Positions 1-9,299 of a stretch of 53,836 nucleotides of DNA are shown here, in pieces. Made by a program: the position numbers and the translations under genes. Each line of letters opens with the position of its first letter. The stretch's first letter is position 1. The notes under the pieces were generated by a model. It did not search any database, was not told the origin of the DNA, and was given only the letters and a program-made list of their open reading frames with translations. The stretch is from an uncultured Hyphomicrobiaceae bacterium (lineage in GTDB: Bacteria > Pseudomonadota > Alphaproteobacteria > Rhizobiales > CALHAX01): contig CALHAX010000069.1 of assembly GCA_937931785.1 (NCBI GenBank), positions 1 through 53,836 on the forward strand. Reading direction: 5' to 3'.

Positions 1-134
1 AGTTCAAGAAACACTTCAAGCACGTCGGCGGTGGTTACGGATACAAATGCCGTTTTCTGAAAAAGAAGTACCACCGCACCGGCAATTACTACTGGTTCAA
101 GAAGTACGAGCGCTGCATGCACCGTTGGTACTAG
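1..134 (+). CDS. C-terminal end of a small basic, aromatic-rich protein (5' partial)
   Basis: The window opens inside a reading frame whose first complete codon is at position 3 and which stops with TAG at 132-134. The 43 visible residues are very rich in Lys, Arg, Tyr, Phe and His and end in the motif RCMHRWY. The composition suggests a small basic protein, but I do not recognise a named family. A strong intrinsic terminator about 50 bases downstream supports this being a real gene end. The start lies outside the window, so length, signal peptide and operon cannot be judged. Confidence 0.55.
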   Translation, partial: FKKHFKHVGGGYGYKCRFLKKKYHRTGNYYWFKKYERCMHRWY

Positions 135-186
135 TATCCGACAGAGCTCCCAGGAGGTCGGATCCTCCCTCTCCCCGACTTACACC

Positions 187-214
187 CCCTCCGGCGCAAG
201 CTGGAGGGTTTTTT
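187..214 (+). terminator. Rho-independent terminator after the partial gene
   Basis: Arms CCCTCCGG (187-194) and CTGGAGGG (201-208) pair over 8 bp with one G-T wobble around the loop CGCAAG. A run of six T follows at 209-214. It ends the transcript of the partial gene at 1-134. On the other strand it lies downstream of the gene at 297-3599, but that side lacks a matching T run. Confidence 0.85.
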
Positions 215-296
215 CTTGGCAACCTGCAACGCACAGGTTCCTGTCGACAGGCCGGAGTGGCGTATCAGGAGGCCTTCTCGGGGGGCGCCAGGCCTA

Positions 297-3200
297 TCAG
301 TCGTTTACAGCGCGGCGGGATGGGACGGATGGGAGGTCCTCGCTTTGCGCGGCCATCTCATCCAGACGGGTTTCCGCATCGTGGGCGGCAACGATAAGTC
401 CAACCAGCTTCTGGTCGAAGTCATCATGGATCTCGAGATCGTGAAGACGAGGTTCCAGTGCTTTCAGATGCGGATCATCTCCTGCTGAGGATTGCAGCCA
501 AGTCCCGTCCTGACTCATCGATGTGTGCTTTTCTTCAAAGCGCGCAAGAGCGGTCTTGGCAGTTGCCTTCCATCTCGGTGCAAGCCTGCGGCCTGCGTAG
601 GCGATGGCAATCTTGCGAGCCTCGCGCACGGCATCCTGATTGTCTCCTGCAATCTCGTTCAACCTGGTGGCGACACTCTCAAGGGCCTCATCGGCAATCT
701 CCTCGACATGACGTGCCACTGCGTCCGTCAGTCGCCGTCCCTGTTCACGTAGAGACTTGAGCACTTCCTCGGATGCGGAGGCGTCCGCCATGACAAGTTT
801 GTATTGTCGCTCGTCAAATTTGAGCTTGTCCGAGAGCAGCGCTCTCACACCTGCACGAACTTGTGCCTCGTGATCAAGAATCGTGATGGGAGTCGTTGCC
901 GCCACAGCTTGGTTCCCACGGGATTGAGGATCATCGCCCCCCTTCGCGGTCAGGGGCTCGACGTTCATTTCAGTCACGTTCGACGTCCTTGGTGCTGCCT
1001 CGGCACGGATGTCATTGAGCGTCGAGAACAGGAGCGGTCGAATATAATACTCCCCGCGCTTCTGATTCGTCTCTACAAGACCCTCTGCTGTTCCCACACT
1101 CAGGACACGTTGCACGTGATCCACATTGTGCCGAGCGAAACGCAGGTACGGAAACGCGTTCGTAATCTCGAGTTCGCGGTTGCCATGGATGCCTTCAATC
1201 TTGCCCATGAACCCTGCGCGCGAGCTGTCGGGTTTGACATAGGACAACACGTCGGTGGCGTTTTCAAAGACATTGCGCTGCAACGCTGCCCGGAGTTTCG
1301 GGATCACAGCTTCAGCAATTTCCGACGGACTGCGATTCGGGTCGTGACTGTTCTCTGTTACGAAACTGGTCTGATGGCGTGACAGGGTCCGTTGCAGGAA
1401 CTGATTATAGTCTGCGTGGACGAGATAGCGCCCTGGCGATAACTCAGTGGACCAGCGCACCACGCCCATATCGCGGCCTGCTGCCATGACACGCTCGACA
1501 TCGTCTCTCTTGCCAGTGACGATATCCGGGACGACCTGATGATAATAACTGCCATATGGCTTGCCTGGGAAATTCTCGATGGCTGCAACAGTTGACGTGA
1601 TTGCAGCATACTTGTTCTCGCCCAGAGCGTTGTCGATGGTGCGTTCGATTTCCTCTTCCCGAAGGAAAGAGAGCGGAGAACGGATGACGTTTGCACCAAA
1701 CAGGCCGGACATGAACACCAGCCCATCAATCGCCAGTGCTATTGCCAAAGCCAGATAGGCCAGCGCGTTGCCATCGTCGAACGCGTTCCAGGATACAACG
1801 AAGCGGTGCGCCTTGTCATCGCGGTTCAACGCAATGCGGTTCAGCTCGGTGCGGAACTGCTCCGTGTCTGCGCCCGGCAAACCGGAATCCTGAATACAGA
1901 CCGAGCCGAACTTGAGCATCTTGTTGGCGCTGCCACGAGGCATTTTATCTCCCGATGTACACGCGACGCGAAAGCTCTGTTCGGCAGCCTGCACACGGAA
2001 AATATTGTTGGCAAGCACGCTAGCATCGCCCGGCTCGCATGCCACGTCGGATGTCGCGCTCCTCAGGCTGGCAACACCGCGCAGATTGGCAAGCAGTGAC
2101 GTGCAGAGCTGCTCAAGCTGGTCGAGGCCCTGTTCGGCCGGCGCTCGGCGGAAGCGGTTCCGCGCCACATCCAGGGCCTTGATGCCACCAGCAGCGTCGA
2201 GATCTCCAGACAACGTGTTCTGGCCGGTCTGATCAAGGACAGACTTGCGATCACTTGCTTCCTTGACCTTTTCCTCAAGCGTGATCATCTGCGTGCCGAT
2301 TTCAGAGATGCGACCACGCTTTGCTGTTTCTTCGTCGTTCAGGCCACCGACGCGTGCCTTGGCCGTCTTCAGCCGCGACTCGAGCTCGCTGACGTCCAGT
2401 TGCAGGTTCTGAACGACCTTCTGCAAGCGTCGGAACTCCGGCCCGGCCCCTGCATTGCCTGTACCACGCACACCCTGACGCTCGCCTTCGGCGGCGGTTT
2501 GCGCTGTAACGATCTCGACCTTCTTTGCAACCAGTTGCTCTTCGAGAAGCGCAACCTGTTCCTGTGCGGGCGCGCGACGCTCGCTAATCTCCTTGATCTC
2601 GGACTGGATCCGCTCCCGTTCCGCCGCAAGCGTGCGCGTGCGCTCCTGCGACGTACTGATCAGCCCGCGAATTTCTGCCTGTGCGTTGCGCGATTGGCTG
2701 AGGCGATCCAGTTTCTGCTTCTGCACAGCTTCGGGAGCCGCCTGAGCCTGGGTTACCAACTTGTCGAGGTTGCTATCGAATGTGCGCCACTGCTCGCTTG
2801 CAAAGAGTGCACGCGTGGCGTCGAGCCGACGTCGTGCCAGCTTCTGCTGCACATCGGACATGACGCCTGCAACCCGATTTTCAACACGCAACTCGGCAGC
2901 TCGTTTGCGTTCCTTCTCAGGAAAAATCGTCGAGAACAGCGAGTCGAAGGAGAAGAACACCGATGTCGCCATGCACGACAAGAACATGATCCACAACGGG
3001 ATGTTCCGCAGCATGGTCAGCGCGCCGCTGAGATACGGCCCGGCAATCTCACGGCGCGACACAATGACAAACAGCGCAATCGCTGCCACTACAAGTGCAC
3101 CGGCACCAATGCCGGGGCGATAGTCTGCAAAATCCGTGGTCAGGAAGGTGTCCGGACTCAGCAATCCGCTTGCGCCTTGCGTAAGAACCAAGGCCAGCAT

Positions 3201-3599
3201 GACTATGACAACAAAAGAGGCTGCAATCAGTCCGCCCGTGAACCAGCCCGACTTCTGCGTCCGGTGCGTTGCATTGTTCGCGGCGAATGTTTCACCGATC
3301 AGCCACGCTGCGATCAGCATGACACCCTGTATGCCGAACGTGATCATGAAGCTCAGTACACGGGGTCCGATGCAGACATCATTCTTGCCTGTCGGGCAGG
3401 TGAAATTCGACATCCCGTCCCAGGTTGTCCAGCCGGATGCCAACGAGAGAATCAGGCCCGTGATTGCGAGCAGGGCCAGACGCCAGTTCGTAAACGCCTC
3501 GCGCAGCGCCGATGCCAGCTTGCCGCTTGATCCGCGCGCACGTTCTTCGTCCGCTATAACGTTCATCTCTTCTGTAACTTCCCGCAAATCAAAGTCCAT
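297..3599 (-). CDS. Large six-helix membrane protein with coiled-coil loop, unknown function
   Basis: This 1100-residue protein has hydrophobic segments at about 41-58, 81-104, 121-142, 163-180, 200-220 and 611-632. Between the fifth and sixth lies a loop of about 390 residues, rich in Glu, Gln, Lys and Arg and predicted coiled coil at about 230-460. If the N-terminus is cytoplasmic, that loop and the first short loop (with Cys68 and Cys76) are periplasmic. The long loop has further Cys near 499, 521, 547 and 568, compatible with disulfides. The last 460 residues would be cytoplasmic and contain a helical, charged C-terminus. The layout (membrane bundle, coiled coil, late helix) loosely resembles DUF4407 proteins, but I cannot assign it. 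It stands alone, with its ATG at 3597-3599, back to back with ispG. Confidence 0.85.
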   Translation of the reverse strand: MDFDLREVTEEMNVIADEERARGSSGKLASALREAFTNWRLALLAITGLILSLASGWTTWDGMSNFTCPTGKNDVCIGPRVLSFMITFGIQGVMLIAAWLIGETFAANNATHRTQKSGWFTGGLIAASFVVIVMLALVLTQGASGLLSPDTFLTTDFADYRPGIGAGALVVAAIALFVIVSRREIAGPYLSGALTMLRNIPLWIMFLSCMATSVFFSFDSLFSTIFPEKERKRAAELRVENRVAGVMSDVQQKLARRRLDATRALFASEQWRTFDSNLDKLVTQAQAAPEAVQKQKLDRLSQSRNAQAEIRGLISTSQERTRTLAAERERIQSEIKEISERRAPAQEQVALLEEQLVAKKVEIVTAQTAAEGERQGVRGTGNAGAGPEFRRLQKVVQNLQLDVSELESRLKTAKARVGGLNDEETAKRGRISEIGTQMITLEEKVKEASDRKSVLDQTGQNTLSGDLDAAGGIKALDVARNRFRRAPAEQGLDQLEQLCTSLLANLRGVASLRSATSDVACEPGDASVLANNIFRVQAAEQSFRVACTSGDKMPRGSANKMLKFGSVCIQDSGLPGADTEQFRTELNRIALNRDDKAHRFVVSWNAFDDGNALAYLALAIALAIDGLVFMSGLFGANVIRSPLSFLREEEIERTIDNALGENKYAAITSTVAAIENFPGKPYGSYYHQVVPDIVTGKRDDVERVMAAGRDMGVVRWSTELSPGRYLVHADYNQFLQRTLSRHQTSFVTENSHDPNRSPSEIAEAVIPKLRAALQRNVFENATDVLSYVKPDSSRAGFMGKIEGIHGNRELEITNAFPYLRFARHNVDHVQRVLSVGTAEGLVETNQKRGEYYIRPLLFSTLNDIRAEAAPRTSNVTEMNVEPLTAKGGDDPQSRGNQAVAATTPITILDHEAQVRAGVRALLSDKLKFDERQYKLVMADASASEEVLKSLREQGRRLTDAVARHVEEIADEALESVATRLNEIAGDNQDAVREARKIAIAYAGRRLAPRWKATAKTALARFEEKHTSMSQDGTWLQSSAGDDPHLKALEPRLHDLEIHDDFDQKLVGLIVAAHDAETRLDEMAAQSEDLPSVPSRRAVND

Positions 3600-3699
3600 G
3601 CACGCGCGATGGTGCTTTCGCTGGTGTTGGCCGACAGGTTATGGCTGAAATGTGGCGGCACTGCCGCGCAGACGCAAGCCTTTCGCATCGTCTCATCTC

Positions 3700-3729
3700 T
3701 AGTTAAACGCTATTGACACAAATATTGTG
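3700..3729. promoter_or_regulatory. Candidate regulatory region upstream of ispG
   Basis: Two elements sit close together. TAGTTAAACGCTA (3700-3712) is the reverse complement of one of the repeated motifs in the Fic promoter at 51610-51622. CACAA-ATA-TTGTG (3717-3729) is a short inverted repeat with 5-bp arms. A consensus -35 hexamer TTGACA (3713-3718) overlaps both, but no good -10 lies 16-18 bases downstream. Either ispG or the divergent membrane protein gene could be controlled here. The assignment is inference from position and motif identity. Confidence 0.3.
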
Positions 3730-3814
3730 AATGATTGCCGCACTGTTGCGGATAACCGAAGTCACGTACGACTGTATTTACCAAGATTTCCGCCCAACGT
3801 CCGGGATTGAAACC

Positions 3815-5035
3815 ATGTCTGTGCTGAGAAATGACCGCCGTAAGAGCGTGCCGGTTGATGTCGGTGGCGTTGTGATGGGCGGCGATGCGCCGATTGTCGT
3901 GCAGTCGATGACAAACACCGACACGGCTGACGTGGGGCAAACCGTCAATCAGGTGGCGGCTCTCGCCAAGGCGGGGTCCGAGGTCGTACGGATCACTGTG
4001 GATCGGAAAGAAGCGGCCGCTGCCGTACCACGCATTCGCGAGCAGCTTGACGGCTTGGGCATCGACGTGCCGCTGGTCGGTGATTTCCACTACATCGGCC
4101 ACACGCTTCTGGAAGAATTTCCGGCCTGCGCGGCGGCGCTTGCGAAGTACCGCATCAATCCGGGCAATGTCGGATTCAAGGCCAAGAAGGACAAACAATT
4201 CTCCCGGATCATCGAACTGGCTCTGGAGCACGGCAAACCTGTGCGGATCGGTGTGAACTGGGGCAGCCTCGACCAGGAACTGCTCACGCACATGATGGAT
4301 GAGAACGCCAAGGCAGCGGCTCCCCTCGACGCCACAACAGTGATGCATGAGGCGATTGTCCGCTCGGCGCTCGACTCTGCGGCATTGGCCGAAGACATCG
4401 GTATGAGCCGGGATCAGATCATTCTGTCGGCCAAGGTTAGCGCGGTGCAAGATTTGGTGAGCGTTTATTCGAAACTGGCCGAGCGGTGCGACTACGCGCT
4501 CCATCTCGGGCTGACAGAAGCCGGCATGGGATCGAAGGGCATCGTCGCGTCGACGGCTGCGATGGGGATCTTGCTGCAGCAGGGCATTGGTGACACCATA
4601 CGTGTATCCCTGACGCCGGAACCGGGCGGCGACCGCACCCGTGAAGTGATCGTGGCGCAGGAGATCCTGCAGACCATGGGGTTGCGCGCTTTTGTGCCAA
4701 TTGTTGCGGCGTGCCCTGGATGTGGACGCACAACCAGCACCGTTTTCCAGGAACTAGCCAAGGACATTCAGGATCATGTCCGTACGCGGATGTCGGAGTG
4801 GCAGACAACCCATCCCGGTGCCGAAACGCTTAATCTCGCGGTCATGGGATGCATTGTAAATGGTCCGGGAGAATCCAAACATGCCGATATTGGCATTTCC
4901 CTCCCCGGAACGGGGGAGCAACCTGCGGCACCTGTCTTCATCGACGGGAAGAAGGCCGTGACGCTACGCGGCGCACACATTGCGGATGAATTCAAGACGC
5001 TCGTGGAGAATTATGTTGCGCAACGCTGGGGCTGA
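3815..5035 (+). CDS. ispG: 4-hydroxy-3-methylbut-2-en-1-yl diphosphate synthase (flavodoxin), IspG/GcpE
   Basis: IspG converts 2-C-methyl-D-erythritol 2,4-cyclodiphosphate to HMBPP, the penultimate step of the MEP isoprenoid pathway, using a [4Fe-4S] cluster. The start [12 protein letters not shown] leads into the conserved [29 protein letters not shown] and the cluster ligands in [10 protein letters not shown] and [11 protein letters not shown] are all present. I take the ATG at 3815 (406 residues), because the family normally begins just before the RRKS motif. The frame is open upstream to an ATG at 3731, which would add 28 residues unlike the family. IspA, which uses the pathway's C5 products, is encoded at 14309-15208. 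The gene is monocistronic and converges on the hybrid kinase gene 22 bases downstream. Confidence 0.96.
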   Translation: MSVLRNDRRKSVPVDVGGVVMGGDAPIVVQSMTNTDTADVGQTVNQVAALAKAGSEVVRITVDRKEAAAAVPRIREQLDGLGIDVPLVGDFHYIGHTLLEEFPACAAALAKYRINPGNVGFKAKKDKQFSRIIELALEHGKPVRIGVNWGSLDQELLTHMMDENAKAAAPLDATTVMHEAIVRSALDSAALAEDIGMSRDQIILSAKVSAVQDLVSVYSKLAERCDYALHLGLTEAGMGSKGIVASTAAMGILLQQGIGDTIRVSLTPEPGGDRTREVIVAQEILQTMGLRAFVPIVAACPGCGRTTSTVFQELAKDIQDHVRTRMSEWQTTHPGAETLNLAVMGCIVNGPGESKHADIGISLPGTGEQPAAPVFIDGKKAVTLRGAHIADEFKTLVENYVAQRWG

Positions 5036-5057
5036 GGCGCACGTCGAGCGAAAATGG

Positions 5058-6953
5058 TTAGCTTACCGGACTCATCCACTTTGCAATCATTGCCTCAAAA
5101 TCATCTGGCATAAACGGTTTGCTGAGGAAGTCGCTCATACCTGACGCGAGGCACTTTTCCTTGTCGCTGGCGAAAGCATTTGCAGTGAGTGCGATGATCG
5201 GAATTTCTGAAACGCCAGATGCGCGCTCACGTTCGCGAATGACTTGCGTGGCCTGGAAGCCATCCATCAGCGGCATCTGGCAATCCATCAGTATCAGGTC
5301 GAACGTCTCGGTTTCACTGATGGCGACGGCTTCTTCACCATTGTTGGCAATCACGACGCTGCCAACGAGTTCGTCCAAAAATTCCTGCGCTACGATCTGG
5401 TTGACCATGCTGTCCTCGACGAGAAGGATCCGGCTTTCCGGCCACCCCACTCCACTCGCCTCGTTGGCTGTATCCTCGACGCGTTGCTGCTCAACGGTGT
5501 AGCGGGTGACGAAATCGTCCTGACCGGTGATCACGTTGGCCAGGCAAGAGACAATCACATCTTCAAGAAGACTCGGCGTTGTTGGCAAGGTCAGGTAAGC
5601 CTGCGCACCGACATCCTCCACTAACTTTGCATCTCCTTTGTTGCCCTGATCCGTTAGAACAATAATCGGATTGAACTTGTATGTCGGGTTTGCACGCAGC
5701 GTTTCGATATCCCGCACCGTGCTGTCGTCAACCCACGACGCCCGCAGCAAGATAACGTCAACCGGGCGAAACGCGTGTCCCGTATCCACTGCGATGGCTG
5801 GCGCGACATGCGTTTCATGCATCACCTCAGCTTCCAGCGCCCCAAGAAGCGGCGCCAGTGGAGCCGACTCGCTCTGGTCGCAGACCGGCTCGATCAGGAG
5901 CAGAGTACGGTTTGCCAGACTTATGGTTGGTCGGCTCTCCGCTGCGGTTTGCTCGTGAATCTCCATTGGGAGCTCGAACCAGAACGTGGACCCCTGTCCC
6001 CACACGCTGTTCAGCCCGCGCGCACCGCCCATCTTGTCGACGAGTAGAGAAAAAATTGTCAGGCCGAGACCTGTGCCTTCGTGCTTGCGCGTCGACGTGT
6101 TGTCGACCTGGTTGAATTTTTCGAACACGGCATCGATCTTGTCTTCCGGGATGCCAATGCCGGTATCCTCGATTTCGATCTGCGTCAGGCATTTGCTGCC
6201 GTCAACTTTGCAACCGACTTTGATAGCGACGTGACCTGCATCGGTGAATTTCAATCCGTTACCAACCAGGTTGATCAGAATTTGGCGAATGCGCGCAGCG
6301 TCGCCAACCAGCATTTCCGGTAATTCCGGCGCGAGTTCGACCTTCAGGTCAATATTTTTCTTCTCAGCCTGCGCGCGCAGAAGCGATGCAACATCTTCGA
6401 TGCAAAGACGCATATTGAACGGTTTGGGATCAAACTCAATCACGCCAGACTCGATCTTGGAGAAGTCGAGAACGTCGTTGATAATGGTCAAAAGAGCGCG
6501 CCCACTGTCGAGGATCGTCCGCACCATTTTTTCCGGACGCGCACCAAGGTTCATGCGCATCAGAATTTCCGCCATCCCGAGAATACCATTCATCGGCGTG
6601 CGGATTTCATGGCTGACGTTGGCGAGAAATTGCGACTTTGCCTCGCTAGCGCCCTTGACCTGTTCGAGAGTCGCATCCAGTTCTCTGGAACGTGCTTTCA
6701 GTTCATTGCGCACGTGCTTCAGCATAGAGTTCGCTGTTTGTGCGTCGTCGCGAATGTCAGTGAGTTCGTCTACTTTTTCCTGCAGCGCCTTCTCGCGCTC
6801 CTCAACTTCGCTCAAGACCCCATTGAGTGTTGCGATCAGGTCGTCGAAGCGTGGATCAGCCTGCTCGGAAATGCGACGCGCGTAATCGCCATCCATGCGA
6901 ATGGCAATCAACTCCTCGCGGATCAAATTGATCGGGTCGACATGAAGCATCAC
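5058..6953 (-). CDS. Soluble hybrid histidine kinase (HisKA-HATPase-pseudoreceiver-REC)
   Basis: This 631-residue kinase has no transmembrane segment. Residues 45-108 are a coiled coil. The HisKA phosphoacceptor is His115 in NVSHEIRTPMNGILG. The ATPase domain shows the N box LINLVGNGLKFT, G1 DTGIGIP and G2 GTGLGLTI. Residues about 345-465 fold like a receiver (RTLLLIEP to YLTLPTTP), but the phosphorylation position reads VILLRASW, so this is a pseudoreceiver. The C-terminal receiver (about 509-631) is intact, with acidic pocket VEDS, phospho-Asp in LILMDCQMP, and TAN and SKPF motifs. It lies 44 bases downstream of the HPt gene on the same strand, so it probably passes phosphate from its own receiver to that HPt. 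Its input signal is unknown; the N-terminal 45 residues match no sensor domain I know. Confidence 0.93.
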   Translation of the reverse strand: MMLHVDPINLIREELIAIRMDGDYARRISEQADPRFDDLIATLNGVLSEVEEREKALQEKVDELTDIRDDAQTANSMLKHVRNELKARSRELDATLEQVKGASEAKSQFLANVSHEIRTPMNGILGMAEILMRMNLGARPEKMVRTILDSGRALLTIINDVLDFSKIESGVIEFDPKPFNMRLCIEDVASLLRAQAEKKNIDLKVELAPELPEMLVGDAARIRQILINLVGNGLKFTDAGHVAIKVGCKVDGSKCLTQIEIEDTGIGIPEDKIDAVFEKFNQVDNTSTRKHEGTGLGLTIFSLLVDKMGGARGLNSVWGQGSTFWFELPMEIHEQTAAESRPTISLANRTLLLIEPVCDQSESAPLAPLLGALEAEVMHETHVAPAIAVDTGHAFRPVDVILLRASWVDDSTVRDIETLRANPTYKFNPIIVLTDQGNKGDAKLVEDVGAQAYLTLPTTPSLLEDVIVSCLANVITGQDDFVTRYTVEQQRVEDTANEASGVGWPESRILLVEDSMVNQIVAQEFLDELVGSVVIANNGEEAVAISETETFDLILMDCQMPLMDGFQATQVIRERERASGVSEIPIIALTANAFASDKEKCLASGMSDFLSKPFMPDDFEAMIAKWMSPVS

Positions 6954-6997
6954 GTTCTCCGGTCCTCGCGATCCGCAGTATTACAGTGCACTTGACT

Positions 6998-7396
6998 TCA
7001 AGCGGTTGCCATGACTTCCAGGATGCCCTGGTCACGCGCCATTTCACCACGTAGGGCCTGCTCCGCCTCAAAGAACTCGGGGCCCATCTTGCCGAGAAGC
7101 TGCTCGACTGTGTCGCCATCTTTCTCGATTGCGGCATTCTCCATGTCCTGACACACGGCGGAAAGGCGTACGGCGCCAAGGTTGTGACTGCCAGACTTGA
7201 GCGTGTGAGCGTTCATGCGGATTTGATCAAAATCGCGCAACTCGACGGCCTTGCGAATATTCTGGAACAATGCCGGACACTCCGTCAGAAACGCTTCGAT
7301 CAAGCGCGCGAGCAGACCACTCTTGCGCTGGCGATATTGTGACAGAAGTGCGTCGTTGAGGACTGGATCGATTGGAGATGTAAATTGCGTGTTCAT
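6998..7396 (-). CDS. HPt histidine phosphotransfer protein
   Basis: This is a 132-residue all-helical protein with the HPt signature AHTLKSGSHNLGA, in which His64 is the expected phosphoacceptor. HPt proteins shuttle phosphate between receiver domains. It sits between a receiver-ATPase gene upstream and a hybrid kinase gene downstream, all on the minus strand (57- and 44-base gaps), so it probably works with them. The family's usual length is 100-130 residues and this one has little besides the four-helix core. Confidence 0.92.
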   Translation of the reverse strand: MNTQFTSPIDPVLNDALLSQYRQRKSGLLARLIEAFLTECPALFQNIRKAVELRDFDQIRMNAHTLKSGSHNLGAVRLSAVCQDMENAAIEKDGDTVEQLLGKMGPEFFEAEQALRGEMARDQGILEVMATA

Positions 7397-7453
7397 GGTC
7401 GACTCTCTCGTATTCCGGGCGAACTGACGTTCGATTGAATTGATTTTTTCGTC

Positions 7454-8911
7454 CTAGCTGGCGAGTAATGCGTTCAGTCTCGCAATCGGCACGTCTTCAC
7501 GTCGCGCTGTCGACTTGTCAGTCAACGTTTCGCGTGCCGGTGAAGCCAGTGCATTGCATTTGCGGTGCTCGGGGAAACACAATGTCATGGTCGTCCCTTT
7601 TCCGACTTCGCTCTCTATAGTCAAATGTCCGTCGTGGGCTATCATGGCTGACATGGCCATCGGCACCCCAAAGCCAAAGCCACCAGCACGCGCGCCAACG
7701 GCGTTCATCGGGAACATGTCGCAGGTGCGCAGGTTCTCAACAACGGCTGGCGCCATGCCAATACCGTTATCCTTGAGCGATACCTGAATCGGTTTGCCTG
7801 GTGTGGTGGTCAGCAACACTTCGATCGACGCATTCTGTGGGCTGTATTTTAGCGCATTCGCCGCAAGGCTCAGCACTGCAGAGCGGATTTTACGAGGATC
7901 GAAAATGACTTCGAGAGGAGCGTCCGGCAGTGCGGCCCTTATTTCGACCTGCCGCTGCTCTGCCACAGGGCGGAGCGTTTCCACCACGTCTTCGACGAAC
8001 GCAACAAGATCAATCTGCTCTTCGGAGAGCGTGGCTGCGCCTGACATATCGCGTGCAAGCGCTTCCATATTGCGGGTTGTGGCGAGCAGCGATTGAACCG
8101 GATTTTGGGGTGCATCAAATTTCATCAGCGAGATATCGTCGTGCATAACGTTTTCATCTGCTGCTGTGCCAGACGTGAGCTGCTCAAGCGCAGTGAGCAT
8201 CGGCAGATGCGCCTGACTGGTTTGCGATATGAGCGACCAGAACGACTTTGTTACGTGCTCCAGATGGTGTGCCGCCTGCTTGCGTTCCGCATCCAGTTGT
8301 GCGGCTGCTACACTCTCCGCCTTCCGCACGCGCTCTTCAGCTTCCACGCGAACGGCTACCATCTGGCGTTCAAATTCTGCCAGTGACATGCCGGACGCTG
8401 TCGGTGTTGGCTCAACGGAGAGTTGCTTGATCTCGTTGATCTGTTCTGGCGACAGATCCTTGCTTTCAAGGACCGCCTGGAGTTTTTGCTCGCTCGCCTG
8501 CTTTTCTGCGGCCAGTTGCTTCATGTCTCTGGATTGCTGCAGGACATGTGACACACGGTCGGAGAGATAGCTCCAGTCCACGGGTTTCGTGACAAAATCT
8601 GATGCCCCCGCTGCCATGCCACGCTCAATAACGTCTGCTTCGCGCGCTGCCGTAACAAGGATGACGGGAATTTGCGCCGTTGCAGGATCCTGCTTGAGAC
8701 GTGTGCAGAGGGTATATCCATCCATTGATGGCAAGAGCAGATCAAGAATAATCAAATCCGGGTTGATAGCGGATGCCATTTCAAGGCCACGTCTCCCGTC
8801 GTCGGCCAGACGGACAACAAACCCACTCTCTTCGAGGTATTCCTTAACGAGAATGCGTTGTGTTGTTTCGTCTTCGATGACGAGAATTTTTGGCGCTGGG
8901 ATTTGAGACAT
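7454..8911 (-). CDS. Receiver-HATPase signalling protein lacking a canonical H-box
   Basis: I place the start at 8911 (485 residues, MSQIPAPKIL), where AGGTGT precedes the ATG at good spacing; an ATG at 8950 has no such site. Residues 8-124 are an intact receiver: VIEDE, phospho-Asp57 in LIILDLLLPSMDG, and Lys in FVTKPVDW. A coiled coil at about 125-215 follows. The region where a dimerisation/phosphoacceptor domain is expected (SQTSQAHLPMLTALEQL) has no HE/HD-R-P motif. The C-terminal ATPase domain keeps N box LAANALKYSP, G1 DNGIGMAP and G2 GGFGFGVPM. It may be a kinase with a divergent acceptor, a phosphatase, or an ATP-binding regulator switched by its receiver. It is the first gene of the minus-strand signalling operon. 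Confidence 0.88.
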   Translation of the reverse strand: MSQIPAPKILVIEDETTQRILVKEYLEESGFVVRLADDGRRGLEMASAINPDLIILDLLLPSMDGYTLCTRLKQDPATAQIPVILVTAAREADVIERGMAAGASDFVTKPVDWSYLSDRVSHVLQQSRDMKQLAAEKQASEQKLQAVLESKDLSPEQINEIKQLSVEPTPTASGMSLAEFERQMVAVRVEAEERVRKAESVAAAQLDAERKQAAHHLEHVTKSFWSLISQTSQAHLPMLTALEQLTSGTAADENVMHDDISLMKFDAPQNPVQSLLATTRNMEALARDMSGAATLSEEQIDLVAFVEDVVETLRPVAEQRQVEIRAALPDAPLEVIFDPRKIRSAVLSLAANALKYSPQNASIEVLLTTTPGKPIQVSLKDNGIGMAPAVVENLRTCDMFPMNAVGARAGGFGFGVPMAMSAMIAHDGHLTIESEVGKGTTMTLCFPEHRKCNALASPARETLTDKSTARREDVPIARLNALLAS

Positions 8912-9299
8912 CTGACACCTGCGTACATAATTACTGAAACCGAAGTGCATTTGTTTGTCGATGCAAACGGCGCGAAGGTCGATGCTACATCCCCAACGTA
9001 AAGGTCAGATGAATCATGACCCTACAAATTGCTTCAAATACAGAATTTACCCCTTCCGCGTTAATCACCTGCTTTGTCACTCACACCTTTCTGCCCGAGA
9101 TCAACGCGCATGAAAAACCACATGATGAAAGACATATTCAATAGATTGCAAACAATCCGAGCAGTGAATGTAAATCTTCCTTAGTCAGAATGGAGTTATA
9201 AGTATTTCCTGAAAATTCGCAGTGCCGGAGCGAAATTCCATCTCCGGAACTGCTGTGCGTTCTGCGTTATTGGTCAGCCTGCCTGACCGGGGGATTGTA
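8912..9299. other. Intergenic region between two divergent signalling operons
   Basis: These 388 bases separate the divergent receiver-ATPase and sensor-kinase genes and should carry both promoters. The stretch is AT-richer than its surroundings. I find no convincing paired -35/-10 boxes and no CtrA-type TTAA-N7-TTAA site. A 24-codon frame (9110-9184) has no clear ribosome binding site and is not called a gene. Confidence 0.6.

Noticed and set aside
2400-3530. A 376-codon plus-strand frame opposite the large membrane protein
   Set aside because: Its Cys/Arg-rich composition and lack of a ribosome binding site are typical of antisense shadow. The minus frame has coherent helices and coiled coil.
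3713-3741. Promoter with consensus -35 TTGACA before ispG
   Set aside because: No acceptable -10 hexamer occurs 16-18 bases downstream (TGCCGC there), so I call only a candidate regulatory region.
9110-9184. A 24-codon frame (MKNHMMKDIF...) in the divergent signalling region
   Set aside because: No convincing ribosome binding site, and it is not followed by an attenuator-like structure. Too short to support without conservation.
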